Shown here: positions 44,273-56,022 of the stretch, piece after piece
Position numbering within the stretch: the first letter of the stretch is position 1
Layout of the letters: the number at the start of each line of letters is the position of its first letter
Origin: Turnera subulata
Lineage: Eukaryota > Streptophyta > Magnoliopsida > Malpighiales > Passifloraceae
Assembly (NCBI GenBank): GCA_028386065.3
Contig: JAKUCV010004237.1
Coordinates: 124,001 to 188,000 of the forward strand
DNA: 64,000 nt
Direction of reading: 5' to 3'
The notes under the pieces: generated by a model
What the model was told of the DNA's origin: nothing
The model's database searches: none
The model's input: only the letters and a program-made list of their open reading frames with translations
Position numbers and translations under genes: made by a program

Positions 44273-46207
44273 TACGGTTTGGGTTGATTCGAGTCAGGTT
44301 GAACCCTGACATGTGGGACCCAAAAATGCTGATGTGGCACCGAAAAATGTGCCACGTCAGCATTTTTGCCGGCTTCTGGCCGGAGAGACCAAAAGGGTCG
44401 AACAGAGGGATGAAAAGAGGCCAAAATCCTACACGGAGATGAAATCCAACTTTGAGGCCTTACACAGGGACCAAAAAACGCTTTAATCCTTTTTACTGAA
44501 TTTTACTCATAGGATCTAAGATACTTAATGGAGGACATTCAAGAGCTCAAGCCAAGCATATTTTGTGGGGTTCCAAGAGTTTATGACAGAATATACAGTG
44601 GTACATTCCGTATAAGCACAAAACTCTATAAACTGGATCATCTAATTGCTGATTTGCTTCTCTCGCAATTTGACTCTGGAAGTTTTTTCATGAAGGCACT
44701 TTGAGTAAGATCTCCTCTGAGGGTGCAATAAAGAAGACATTTTTTGATTTTGCGTATAACTAGTAAGTCGTATTCTTTTTTTTTTTCTTTTTTGACCAAG
44801 AATAATTGTACTCTTAAGGGCTGCGTTATTGTCCTTAATCAACGGGGAGGTGATTCTGATTTAGTGATTTTTCACAGCAAGTTGAGAAATCTAGAGAAAG
44901 GATTGCCACAAGAAAAGGCAGCAACCCTCATGGACAGGCTTGTTTTTGAAAAGGTTGGCTATTATTGGCTTTGTTGCTGCTCCACTGTTTCTGCCTCCTA
45001 TATCTAATATGATTCTCTTTCTCTTTCTGTAGACAAAACTAGCATTGGGAGGCAGAGTTCGTATCCTGTTATCTGGGGCTGCACCTTTGCCTAGGCATGT
45101 TGACGAGTTTCTGAGGGTCATCTCCTGCTCTACTTTATCATAAGGATATGGTATGCCAAATGGACACCAACTTCCTAGTACTCTTTGAAATACGTACTAA
45201 GGTTATTATCTGCAACTTAGAAATTTGTATAAGTTGCGTATGTACATGGGATATTAATATCCTAAGGTTTACATGACTATTTAAAAGATTATTGAAGGGC
45301 TCATCATGTTCTTAAGTAAAGGGGTATAATTTTGACAAACGGCACCACATGATTTAAGTTAATTCCCCACTTTAATGGATTCCTTCCTTCCCATTAACTT
45401 ATTTGTCATACCGTTGCAGGTCTTACTGAACAGTTGGTGTCCCCATGACAGCCATTGAAGCAAGGCTTGAGTCGGTGCCAGAGATGGGATATGATGCACT
45501 ATCAGACACTCCTCGTGGAGAGATTTGTCTGAGGGGAAAAACCTTGTTCTCTGGTTACTACAAGCGAGAGGACTTAACAAAAGAAGTGCTTGTTGATGGC
45601 TGGTTTCAAGGTGTTATCAGGTACCCCAATCTTTCCCAAATGCTAATGCTAGCAACTCATAAATTATAAACAAAGTCTTATCTACGACATAAATGATACC
45701 ATCAGATCATATATATTCTAATTTTCCTTCTGCCAACATTTGCGTGTAGGACTGCATTGACAAGCTGTACAGTGAAGCAAAGAACTTGAAGGCATGATAT
45801 GAAACCTATCTCAAGGAGTAAACGCCGTATTTAGAGATGCAAGCTGATACTGGAATTTGATTATGTTCATTCAGTTTCTCTATTGATATTGGTTGAAAAA
45901 CCACCAAACAGAAAAGTTTGTGTATCCTCCTAAATTCTTAGTATATACAAAGATTTACTGTAAAACTTGGGAATGCATGCAGTACGCATTGGTTCTGCAA
46001 CGAGACAAACACAAAGTACACAAGAATCGCTGGGGTACAATGTCACAAATCCCACCTCAAGCTTAAAGGATGTACCAATGCCCAAGCAGGCTAAACAAAC
46101 AGAAGGATTATTTATATGTTTATCAAGAAAATTTCTAATTCATGGAATTTGAGAATAATAGTTGAAGTAAGACACTACATGCGGAAAAGAATGTACAATA
46201 TGCCATC

Positions 46208-47214
46208 AGCTACTTGCTGGCTAGGTAATCGAATCTGCTGTTGTAGCTTGTACCTGCTGTATTAGCTGCTTCGGGGGTTGGTGTTATCTGGTCTTCATCA
46301 AACGTTGACTCTGTAATTAGAAACGAAGAAAAGCGCCATACTTAAGCCCAAAACAACCAATAATGGAACAGTAATAATCTTTATCAACAGCAAAATAACA
46401 TAAGAATGGGTGGCTAACTATGATTGCGTACCTAATGGAGGAGAAGAGATGGATTTTTTCAGTTAAAATCAGCGGATGTCCTGTATTTTATGAATGGTCC
46501 TGTTTTGATCAACTGAAAGAAACAAACAAGAAAACCGAGAGGGTAACAGAATATACCAAGATGCACTGTCATTAAAGACTGAAAACTAAAGAAAAGGTAC
46601 CATAAAAGAAAGGAGAGAATTTGACAGTATACCGTGGCGATGAGTTCAACCGCGCATGTGTAGAACCAGCTGAGTATACAGCTTGTGCTGGGAGTGGGGC
46701 CCCGGTGAGGAGTTTTCGCTGCCAAGCTGAAAACTGCTTCCGAGCCATGAACGACGAAAACGGCGATAGCGAAGATCCGGTTGTCCTCGGGTCTTGCAAA
46801 CAGCAACGTCGCGCTGACCGTGAAAGCCAGAGAGAAAGAAACCGTCGTCTTCAAGATATTATCTCCAGATTCCGTGAAGACCCAAACAAGCGCTCTACGG
46901 AATGCGTAGGCGGCTGCCGCCGCGATCAGTTTGTCTTCCAGAGATCGACGGATCAGTTCCTTCATCGGTTCCTCTAGCATTTTTGGGAAGATTTTATGCA
47001 TCGAAGCGGCCGAGGGATAAACAGCTGTTAAGGTCACGAAGGCGAAGATGCCACCCTTGTTCTCCAGACCGCTATAAAAGATGATTGGAAGCGAAACGCT
47101 GGCGAGGAGGGTGAAGATGAACGTGTGATGTATGAGAAACCAGGTAACCTTCCATGGTTTGGGGACGAGATCCGCGTTGGCGTTGGCGTTGGGGTTGGGG
47201 TTTTGAGGAATCAT
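46208..47214 (-). CDS. multi-pass membrane protein of unknown function
   Basis: From the ATG at 47214 the first exon gives about 194 residues. An Asn/Ala/Pro-rich start is followed by hydrophobic segments at about 24-46 (VTWFLIHHTFIFTLLASVSL), 55-70 and 122-140 (KTTVSFSLAFTVSATLLFAR). Further ones lie at 147-163 and from about 178. A conserved-looking loop has KIFPKMLEEPMKELIRRSLE. A donor lies after residue 194 (ACG then GTATAC at 46632). Read through, the frame stays open to 46459 (251 residues). A candidate last exon at about 46312-46208 reads STFDEDQITPTPEAANTAGT and ends RFDYLASK. How these join in phase is not resolved. I do not recognise the family. No disabling change was seen in exon 1. 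Confidence 0.6.
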
Positions 47215-48871
47215 ATTTGCGAAACTTCTCGGGTTGAGGCCAGAGGAAAATAGTTTTCTTGATTGACTGCTTATGAGAATGAGGAAGGAAGGGGGATAAC
47301 CGTTCTACTCTTATAGAGGGAGTAACTAACTGGTGGGTAGGTAGAGGACGGGCAGTGTAGTGGGGTTTTCCCGCCATATCTAACCACCCCAACAGAACCT
47401 CTAGGGGAATCTTCCGGGCGATGGGGGATTGGTTTGGGACGCAAGATGGTGCATGTCACCACCGTTAGATCGTGCATGTCACCGATCCCAAACACCAAAA
47501 CTTGCTACTCCATGGAGCCAAACTTCTGTCGGTCCAGTGCATCAAGAGAAAGAGTAGCCCAAAGCTGAGTTCGTTCATGGGGCTATGCCGGCCCAGCCCA
47601 ACAAATTATACCATATCCCTCATCAGTCTTTTGCTGGAAACTTTTGACACACACAGAAATACCTGTCAATCGACAATAATGAATGGATTAGTAGTCAACT
47701 CAAAACTAGTTGGATTCCACCTTATTTAAAGAAACTATTATGACGGAAATGTGACAAAACTAGTCAAAACTAGTCTTGGGTATTTGTGTTTGTTTTGGGG
47801 ACATTTTTGAGGGATACAAATGAAAGTCAATGATTTGCCAACGTGTCAATCATCGACAGCCTGTGTTAGTAAGATGACGGAAATCCAATTTGTTGCAAAC
47901 GGAGGGGATTAATACAACCACAAAAAACTTCAGATGGTATAATACTACCTATTTCTTTTTCTTTGGGTGGTGATTTGTTTTAAGACCAAAGATCAAAAGG
48001 GTAAAATGTATTTAACCCCTAACTTACCGTTCTCTATCCTACCTTTGACTTGCACAAGGAAGGTCCTACTGCCCCATGTGTAATTAACCATCATCATCAG
48101 CAGCTGGATGTATCAATCAAATCTTATGCTTAAACTAATTGGTGCATCAGAGTCAATCCATTAATACACACAATCCGCCTCAAAATCCAATGAGTGAATA
48201 CTTTTATAAGCAAAGTATTTGGTGGCTTTTAAGATAAATTACTACAACGCGATCCAGTAAAGGTATGATTCTGGGAATGAGAGACACCATGCTTGCAACC
48301 CGGCAATATTCTATTTCTAAACCAGGATAATTATTATGTCTTTTATAAACTCCTTTAAAATTAATGCCTTGCCGCCCCAATAAAATACTAGGTTAATTAA
48401 ACGACAGGGGACCTTTCATTTTTTTCTTCTTTAATTAATTTTGTTGAAAAAAAAAAAAACAGTGTAGAGCTTAATCGGCTAGAGCTAATGTATAAAAACC
48501 TTTGAAAGCTTGTACTGTTTCTTAGCTCAGGCATATCAGGATCTAATTTTTTTTTATTAATACAAGTTGCATTTGGAAAGATCAAGTGGATTCTCATAAT
48601 CAATTTCAATAGAACGTGTCTTCAGCGAACATGAAATCTATGGCTAAAAGATTGTGTCTCTAGTTTTTTTTTCCCCCCCTTAATGTTGACAGCAGCTCTA
48701 TCTTTATCTTCAAGTCTCTAATACTTACTATATCTCACAATTTGAGACTACTCGCGCTACGTCAATGCTAATCTTTGGATTGAAGGTCAATATAACAAAA
48801 TTTCACATATAATGATCTAATAAAGATAGAAATACACGGCCTATTTGTGATAATAAAATAATAGATTAGCG
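47215..48871. other. no gene recognised
   Basis: About 1.65 kb between the membrane-protein gene and the FolD fragment. It should contain the membrane-protein promoter. No convincing ORF, RNA gene or element ends were seen. The missing exons of the FolD fragment were looked for here and not found. Confidence 0.5.
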
Positions 48872-49260
48872 AGGCATTCCTGTTCCCCACCATAACAACC
48901 GCCAAGCCAGGCACTTTCCCTATAGAATCCCTCATCCTCGCCACCTCACTCCCTATGGCCGCCCTAATCTCCTCCGCCATCAATTTCTCGTTGATCACGA
49001 AGGCGTCTGCTTCCTCGCCAGCTGCAGCCGCGAGAATAGAAAATATAAACTATGCACACTCCGTAACCAAAAAAATGGAATTGAAATTAACATTAAGGAT
49101 TCCGTCACTTACAGGGCGGAGGAGAAGGAAGGCAGGAATGGTGGCTGGGAGGCCAAGCGTCGGGTAGGTCAAGAGAAATAAGAGATGGAGACTTGAGGAT
49201 TTGGCGGCGGCAAGTGATCGGAGCTGCAGTTGTTGTTGTAGTAATGCTTCGTTTCGCCAA
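48872..49260 (-). pseudogene. 5' fragment of a FolD gene (methylene-THF dehydrogenase/cyclohydrolase)
   Basis: Two joined pieces. The first (49260-49113) encodes a Ser/Thr/Pro-rich leader like an organelle transit peptide (for example ITCRRQILKSPSLISLDLPD) and ends at a GTAAGT donor. The second (about 49030-48872) has an acceptor and reads AFVINEKLMAEEIRAAIGSE, then RDSIGKVPGLAVVMVGNRNA. That is the N-terminal FolD block around its conserved substrate-site region. Homology then stops. FolD interconverts one-carbon folates using NADP. Without the catalytic Lys region and the dinucleotide-binding half this cannot work. A LINE begins about 300 bp away in the opposite direction, which may have helped break the gene. 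Confidence 0.7.
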
Positions 49261-49585
49261 TCGGGTCAAAAGAAACAAAAGGTAATATAAGTATATTGAA
49301 CATAGGTAGAGAGAGAAAATTAGAGAGAGTGGTTGTGACTTGGGAAGTGTGTAAGCCCACATACACTGTTTCTCCGGCATCCTTCGCCGGAATAATGTAA
49401 ACCCCGTTTGCAACTCCATTTCTGTTACTGAATTTCTTACAACTTCTCTTTCCTTACGAGAGATCCTGCTTGTAAGGAACACACATGAGAGAACAGGATC
49501 AAACCAAAGCCAGCGACAGAGTGAGAGAGAGATCCAGAGAAAGGGGCGCCACGCTCCACGGCCGGTGGAGGTGGGTCGAGCGGCT

Positions 49586-52411
49586 ATGTCCGGATCTGGA
49601 CCTTCAGACCCTTCTGTGGAAGATATGGAGGAAGACCCCACTCGGGTGAACGATGAGCGAAGCACAAAGAAGGTGAAGATTCGAGACAGTGCAGCTGCTG
49701 AGGTGTTTGAGTTGGATGAAATGGACCATGTCCCATCCCCGAGCTACTAGATGGAGGACCCCCCACTCTCAGGTAAGTCTGCAGCTGTTCAAGCAGGCTC
49801 TACAGCTGGAGGTACTGAGCCTGTCCAACAGGATACTACGATGGGGGAGAAGAAGCTCAGCTATAAGGACAAACTAACGGGAGTGGAACCCTCAAGCCAG
49901 GACCCCTGGGCGACGGAAGGGGAGGTTGAGTATGAGGAGGGAGACATCACATACCAAGAGAGAGATGGAGAAGAGGTTGTGGAGTTGTCAGAGGCTTTCA
50001 AATCTCGGCTACAGAAACCTTGAGAGAGGACGGTGATTGTGAAGCTGTTGGGGCATACGATTGGTTTCAAAACCCTGCACTCCAAGATTCAATCTCTGTG
50101 GAAACCAGAGGGCCCTTTCAAAATAATTGATCTTGAGAACAATTATTTCTTGGTGCACTTGTGGGAGCTACAGGACTACCATAGAGCACTGTTAGACGAT
50201 CCGTGGATGATTTTTGGGGATGTACTGTCAGTTCAACCACGGACGCCTGGGTTTAGGCCGTCGACGTATAAAATTGAGAAGGTTGTGACATGGATTCGTT
50301 TTCCAGGGTTCCTGATGAGCATGAAATTACATACTTTTACAGCATGCACTGTAATCTTTTGGCCTTGCATTTAGTATTAATTCATGCATTTAGTTAGGAA
50401 ATCACTTGCTTTTACGCCAAATACTACTTTCCTTACTCTTGGTTACCTTCAGGCACAATTAGGTCCTTTTTGGAGTGGATTTTGACGATTTTGGCCCGAA
50501 AACAGCGAGGCGCTGCTGAATGCCCAGTTACAGTCCAAACTGTACCAGCAATAGCGTCCAGACACGACCTGACAGCGGGCAATGCGACAAGTACCTATTT
50601 TTATTAGGGTTTTCACCTATTTTCCAAGAGTTTAAAGAGGAGTTTTTATTGAAGATCACGTGGACACTCCCTGCACGGAAAGAAGATCTGGAAGTCTAAT
50701 TAAAGAGGGATTCTTGGAACTAAAGTCTAGGAATTTAATTCCAAAACCTACTCTTTTAGGAATTGAAACCTAGATATAAAAGCATAAGGCTTTCCCACGA
50801 AATAGACAGACTTTTAGAGGAGGAAAAGTCATGAAATTGGCAGAAGGAAGTGGAGAATTCGACAGAGCAAGGGAAGAGTTTAGGTTTTCATTTAACAGCA
50901 TGTCGCTGTCACTTGTTATTGTTGTTTTATCTTCTTCCATGAACTAATTTCTCTTATCTAGGTTTATGGGATGTAGCTACAGCTTTATGTTTGAGTAATA
51001 ATTCGTGTTTTAGCTTCTATTATTCGTTATTCCTTGATTTGTGTATGGAGAGCTTAACAGTGCATGCTGTCTGATCACCATCGTGTACAATTTAGACGAC
51101 TCAGTGAACCACCAACTGGAGAAGCTAAGAAATCAGAACGTTCCATACTCAACTTCTACCCTACTAGTAAGAGGATCTCTACTTTTAGGTTAGTTGAGGA
51201 TCAAGCACCTATCACAGCGCCCATTACGCCCTAGATTTGGACTAAAGCGAGCGGATGCAAGGTAGTCTCGACTAGGGTAGAATTATAGAGTGAGCGGATG
51301 CAAGATATAGATTAATATAGGCTAGTGAGCCCTACAAGGTAGACGAATAAATTAGCCAAACCATAGTTTTATTACTTAGACAGCACACGTTGTAGTGAAC
51401 CCCGGACAACCTAGGTTCCTTTATAATGCATCTTTTACAGGTGCACGTTGTTATTTTACTTTCTGCTTATTTACTTTATTTTCTCAAGCTATTATTCTCA
51501 CAAAATCGATACTTTTATTTATTTGTTCTTTTATAGTCTAATCAATCAGAAGCTCTAAGGACAGTGTTATTTCGCAGTCCCTGTGATTCGACCTTGTTTA
51601 CTATAGCGTGCTGTACACTTGTAGATCGTTTTGCAGTGAACAGTTCCCGGTGGAGAAATATCACTCCCGCGTTCTTCTTGCTTTGGGTAGATTGGTAGGA
51701 ACCCCAGTGAAGCTGGATGGGTAGTCGGAGAATCCTACACGCGGTCATTTCGCAAAGGTTGCGGTTTGTGTGGATCTCACCAAACCACTCAGAGGCATGG
51801 TGACCTTGGACAGTGAGGTCTTTGAAGTCACGTATGAAGGGTTGCCTCATATCTGTGAGCTCTGTGGTACGGTGGGGCATTCTGAGGAGGCATGTCCTGA
51901 GGCTAAAACACCACAAGCTGGCCCAGAATCTACAACCAACCTCAGTCAATCCCAAGCCTAGGCCAACCAAGCAGCGGCGACATTACCAAGAGGCGGAGAT
52001 AAGAGCAGTTCCTCGACCAAAAGTAGCTGTGGAGCCTGGATGAATGCTCCAAGGAGATCCCGTATACCACCAAAGAGGCAAGCAGATAGGCAATTCCGGT
52101 CAACAAACAATCCCTCTTTGGTAGGTTCTTCGAACCGTTTTAATATATTAGAAGATCTTGAACCTCCTCCCCCTAACTACTATCCAGCCCAGGAAAATCC
52201 ACAAGGAGGGGTCGTTGCAGGGAGCAGTAAGTCTAGCCTTGGCCAATCAAGTAAACACATTGGCCCAACCCGAAGAACACAATCAAACCAGAAATCCCAA
52301 AAAGCCTATAACCAGAACACCACCCCGAGAACACCAATGAAAGACATTTCAAACAATCCAAAACCTAGTTCCCTACAGGCCTACACTGGCCAGATTCTAC
52401 CAAGAACCTAA
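49586..52411 (+). pseudogene. LINE ORF1: DUF4283 domain and zinc knuckle
   Basis: The reading gives an acidic start (MSGSGPSDPSVEDMEEDPTR), a linker, then the DUF4283-type domain (VIVKLLGHTIGFKTLHSKIQ, then YRPSTYK-like FRPSTYKIEKVVTWIRFPGF). Next is a solo LTR, and then the rest (FAKVAVCVDLTKPLRGMVTL) and a CCHC knuckle CELCGTVGHSEEAC (about 51857-51898). A basic, Asn/Ser/Pro-rich tail ends at 52411. ORF1 proteins of plant L1 elements bind the LINE RNA. Stops at 49748, 50021, 51722 and 51959 make it non-functional. Confidence 0.87.
50313..51642. mobile_element. solo LTR (1.33 kb) inserted in LINE ORF1
   Basis: It begins TGATGAGCATGAAATTAC and ends GCAGTGAACA, with the target duplication GTTCC on both sides (50308-50312 and 51643-51647). 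Removing it together with one GTTCC joins the ORF1 reading RFPGF to PVEKYHSRVLLALGRLVGTP. Like the solo LTR at 13625 it starts TGATG and has a CCCTGTG(G)..CGACCTTG motif near its right end, so the two may be related. Confidence 0.85.
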
Positions 52412-52959
52412 CCTAACCAGAAACAGCCTAATAGCAAGCCCACTAACCTAAAACCCCACGGCAAATCTCTAGTTAACCCTTCCCTGAAACACTGAGCCAT
52501 TGTCCTTGATGAGTCTTGCCATAGTGATCTAATTAGAGCGGGAACCCGCATCCTCAACCATGAAAACACCCAATTACCACCCGACCCCTCTTCCTCCCAC
52601 AACTCACCCACTACCAAAAGAACTGCCGGACATTATTCGCCCTGATGCTAATGCAGAGGTGCCAACGGACCCTGATGGATCTGACCCAGAGGTCAGGGCT
52701 CTACTGGTTCCCACAGCGGAGGAGGTTTCCACCATGAATAATTCTAATTGTATGATGGTTGATAGTCCAACAGAGGCTGCAGATTGCATGATGATTGAGG
52801 GACAGGTTGCCCATTCCAGTTGACGCTACAGTTGCATGAACTGTGCCCCTATCTAATTTATTTTTATACACTAATGTGGAATTGTCAGGGGGCAGTTTAA
52901 AAGTAGTTTGCCCGTTGATTCAAATATTTGTGAAACAGCCACCGTCATGAGATTGCAGT

Positions 52960-55900
52960 CGTAATGGAACCAAGATTAAGTGGTTTTAGAGGAAATAGGT
53001 TGATCTGTCGCCTTCCATTCTCAAATTCGCACAGGGTTGAAGCCAGAGGATACGTTGGTGGCATCTGTTTGATGTGGAATGAGTCTCAGACTTGTGTGGA
53101 TATTCTCTGTAATCACCCTCAGTTTATCCACGCGAGGCTGTCAAATGATCATGGTTCTTTTTTGTTCACAACCATTTATGCTAGCCCTCAATAGAAATGG
53201 AGGCGTTTTTTGTGAAAAAATTTGGAGATTTTGGCATCAGAAGTTACAGAATCCTGGTTGGTTGTTGGGGACTTCAACGCAGTTTTGCATGGGTATGAGA
53301 GGAAGAATAGGTTTGGCCAATTGGGCATTGCTAACAAAGCTTTCCAGGACTACCTTTCTACAACAAATCTGATTGACCTAGGAAATGTGGGAAGCCTTTT
53401 TACATAGAAAAGAGTAGCGAAACAAGCCCGACTGGATAGATTTCTCTGCAATGATTTATGGAGATTGAGGTACCAAGAGGCGATAGTGGTCCACCTACCC
53501 TATGCTTGCTCTGATCATAGACCATTTTTGCTAGATACTGGTGTTGCCCTTCCTCCTAAAGCCAACCACCCGTTCAGATTCCAGGTGGCTTGGCTCACGC
53601 ATGAGGATTTCAGTAGCTTTGTACAATCTTATTGGCAGAATGAAGGAGATTTCTCCCAGGCTATCACAGCACTTACACCCAGGTTGAAGGAGTGGAACTA
53701 TCGGGTTTTTGGTATCATTCACCTCAAAAAAAAAAAGGCTGCTAGCTAAGCTAGCCGGAATTCAAAGATTCTTAGAGAGGAAGCATTCAAACTTTCTGAT
53801 AAATCTAGAGATTGATCTAAGGAGGGAATTGGATAGCATACTCATACAAGAAGAGATCTTGTGGGCCCAAAAGGCTAGGTGTAAGTGGATCCTCGATGGG
53901 GATCGCAATACCGGATATTTCCATGCAACGACCATTATCCGAAGGAAGAAAAATAAGATTGAGGCTCTGAGGAACGAGGCTGGAGTATGGTGCACAAAAG
54001 GGGAGCAACTCAAACAAATAGCATCCTCTTATTTCCAGAACCTATTCACTGAGGAAGTGACAACGCCACCGTTATTCAATTTACCGAACTCATTTCCTAT
54101 AATTGATAGTAGTGCTTTTGATGGTTTGTTGGTTCCTATTTCAGATTTGAAGGTCAAGCAGGTGTTGTTTCAAATGGACTCTTTAAAGGCTCTAGGCCCG
54201 GATGGCCTCCATGCAGTGTTCTTCCAATCCCAATGGGATACAATGGGCTCTTCCATGTGCAACTTGATTAAAAGGATTTTTGTGGATGGCTACTGGAATG
54301 AGGAGATGAATCAGACTCTCATCGTCCTTATCCCGAAAGTTGAGAGTCTGGAACGCATCACCCAATTCCGTCTAATTGGGCTTTGCAATGTGGCATACAA
54401 ACTAGTAACCAAGTTGATAGTGAATCGGATAAAGCTGTTGTTGGGTGACTTGGTGGCAGCTACCCAGACTAGTTTCGTCCCTAAGAGGCATATCATGGAC
54501 AATTCCATCATTGTCCAAGAGGTGATTCACTCCCTAAAGAAAAAGAAGGGAGACTCGGGTTTCATGGTGATTAAGATTGATCTTGAAAAGGCCTACGATA
54601 GGCTGCGGTGGAGCTTTGTGGAAGACACCCTCAGGGCTGCGGGTTTTCCAGAGTTTCTCACCAAATTGATAATGCAATGTATTTCTACCTCAACGTTGGA
54701 AATGTATTGGAATGGGGAAACTTCTACACCTTTCAAACCTTCAAGGGGCATACGTCAAGGGGACCCAATCTATCCGTATCTTTTTGTATTGTGCATGGAA
54801 ATATTGGGCCACCTAATTGACGCTGAGATTAAAGCTAAAAGGTGGAAACCGATTCAACTTAGTAGAGGAGGCCCACGGTTATCGCATCTCTTCTTTGCCG
54901 ATGACCTACTACTTTTTGCCGAGGTCTCCATGTCTCAAGTGCAAACTATCAAGAGCTGTCTTGATTTCTTTTGTTCGGTTTCAGGTCAGAAGGTTAGCTT
55001 TTGAGAAGTCCAAGGTTTACTTTTCTAAGAATGTTTCAGCAGCAAAAGCCCGAGAAATCAGTCAGCTTTGGGTTTTCAGTTGACGCATGATTTAGGAAAA
55101 CACCTTGGCATTCCAGTTGTGCATGGGAGGGTGAACAAGGCGACTTTTTCCTACATTGTTGATAAAGCGCATCATAGGTTAAGTAGCTGGAAGGCAGAGA
55201 GGCTCTCTTTGGCGGGTTGTATTACATTGGCTAAATCAGTGCTTGTCGCGCTTCCCACATACACGATGCAAACCATCAAGTTGCCAAGATCAATTTGTGA
55301 CAAGCTTGACTCGATCTCTAGGCATTTCATATGGGGTTCTAGTGCTAGCCAACGCAAAGTGCATATTGTGAATTGGGAGAGCGAACCTCGGAGGTTTGGT
55401 GGACTTGGCATGAGGAAGATGCGGTCAGTAAACGACTCCTTCACTATGAAATTAGCCTGGATCTTGTCTACGGAACATGATAGATTGTGGGTGAGGATTT
55501 TTAGAGCAAAATATTTTCGAGGGCAGTCTCTTATGCCGCCTGCTTTAAAACCTAAGAGCGGCTCCAATCTATGGGGTGCCATCTTTAGGATTTGGCCATC
55601 CTTTAGGAATCGCATCAGCTGAAGGATTAGCGATGGCCACTCGGCTTTGTTTTGGTTAGATAATTGGCTTCTAAAGGATGTGAAATTATATGAAGTTGGT
55701 CAAGTTCCAGTATCAGGTGACGAAATGGCTACTGTGGCGGATCTGGTAGATGATGATGGGTCTTGGAACTGGAATGCTTTCCAGAATGCCCTACCACCAA
55801 CGGTATGTAACCAGATCATGTCAACCCCCATTCCAGAACGGAGAAAGGCCCGGATTGTATTCTCTAGGCACCGGACTCTAAAGGGTTCTTCTCGGTGAAA

Positions 55901-56017
55901 TCTGCATATGAGTCCTTAGAGATGGTGGATTTGGGCAGCACAGACGAGTTATGGGAGTTAATATAGAGATGGAAAGGACCGGCTCGAATTAACGCCTTCA
56001 TGTGGCTTCTTGCAAGT
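52960..56017 (+). pseudogene. LINE ORF2: endonuclease, reverse transcriptase, zf-RVT start
   Basis: The endonuclease half (about 52962-53560) includes GYVGGICLMWNESQTCVDIL, SWLVVGDFNAVLHGYERKNR and the CSDHRPFLLDTG motif. The reverse transcriptase (53709-55004, a 431-codon open run) has GPDGLHAVFFQSQW, LIPKVESLERITQFRLIGLC, IKIDLEKAYDRLRW, GIRQGDPIYPYLFVLC and the catalytic FADD (54894-54905). The thumb and connection follow (55068-55622: AGCITLAKSVLVALPTYTMQ). The frame is broken near 53192, 53405, 53748, 55002, 55080, 55620 and 55896. It is cut at 56018-56022 by the Gypsy insertion. Confidence 0.9.
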
Positions 56018-56022
56018 GATAG

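Larger units (their letters stand above)
42270..44489. mobile_element. MULE-type transposon with long TIRs, candidate Pack-MULE (2.2 kb)
   Basis: The ends are inverted: GGATTAAAGCGTTTT at left, and the reverse complement of the right end also begins GGATTAAAGCGTTTT. Similarity continues through GGCCTCAAAGTTGGA, CGACCCTTTTGGTCT, the ATGTGGCAC block and on into AT-rich sequence for roughly 400 bp. The 10-bp duplication TTTTTACTGA flanks it (42260-42269 and 44490-44499), in the 9-11 bp range of Mutator-like elements. The centre (about 43035-43690) is GC-rich, unlike the arms, and carries several overlapping ORFs but no recognisable transposase. It lies in an intron of the LACS pseudogene. Confidence 0.85.
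40291..45800 (+). pseudogene. long-chain acyl-CoA synthetase (LACS) pseudogene
   Basis: At least 13 exon remnants in correct order, most with splice sites intact. They include YKEVYDSAIRLGSAM (about 40330), DRCGIYGPNCPEWITAME (40500), ACNSQGITYVPLYDTLG (40798), ILSCLSKCCAYLK (41307), the AMP-binding motif [12 protein letters not shown] (41710), NEEDSMFSFLPLAHVYDQ (42000), DIQELKPSIFCGVPRVYDRI (44533), LALGGRVRILLSGAAPLPRH (45038), SVPEMGYDALSDTPRGEICL (45470) and a C-terminal DCIDKLYSEAK (45750). Intact enzymes activate fatty acids to acyl-CoA. This copy is dead: a 7-bp insertion in the first exon, a frame change right after the AMP motif, stops TAA near 42056 and 45140, a deletion after GLTE near 45428, no N-terminal exon, and loss of the exons after GWF. 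A MULE sits in one intron. Confidence 0.9.

Noticed and set aside
46621..47084. Plus-strand ORFs of 60-118 codons
   Set aside because: Antisense shadows of the membrane-protein exon.
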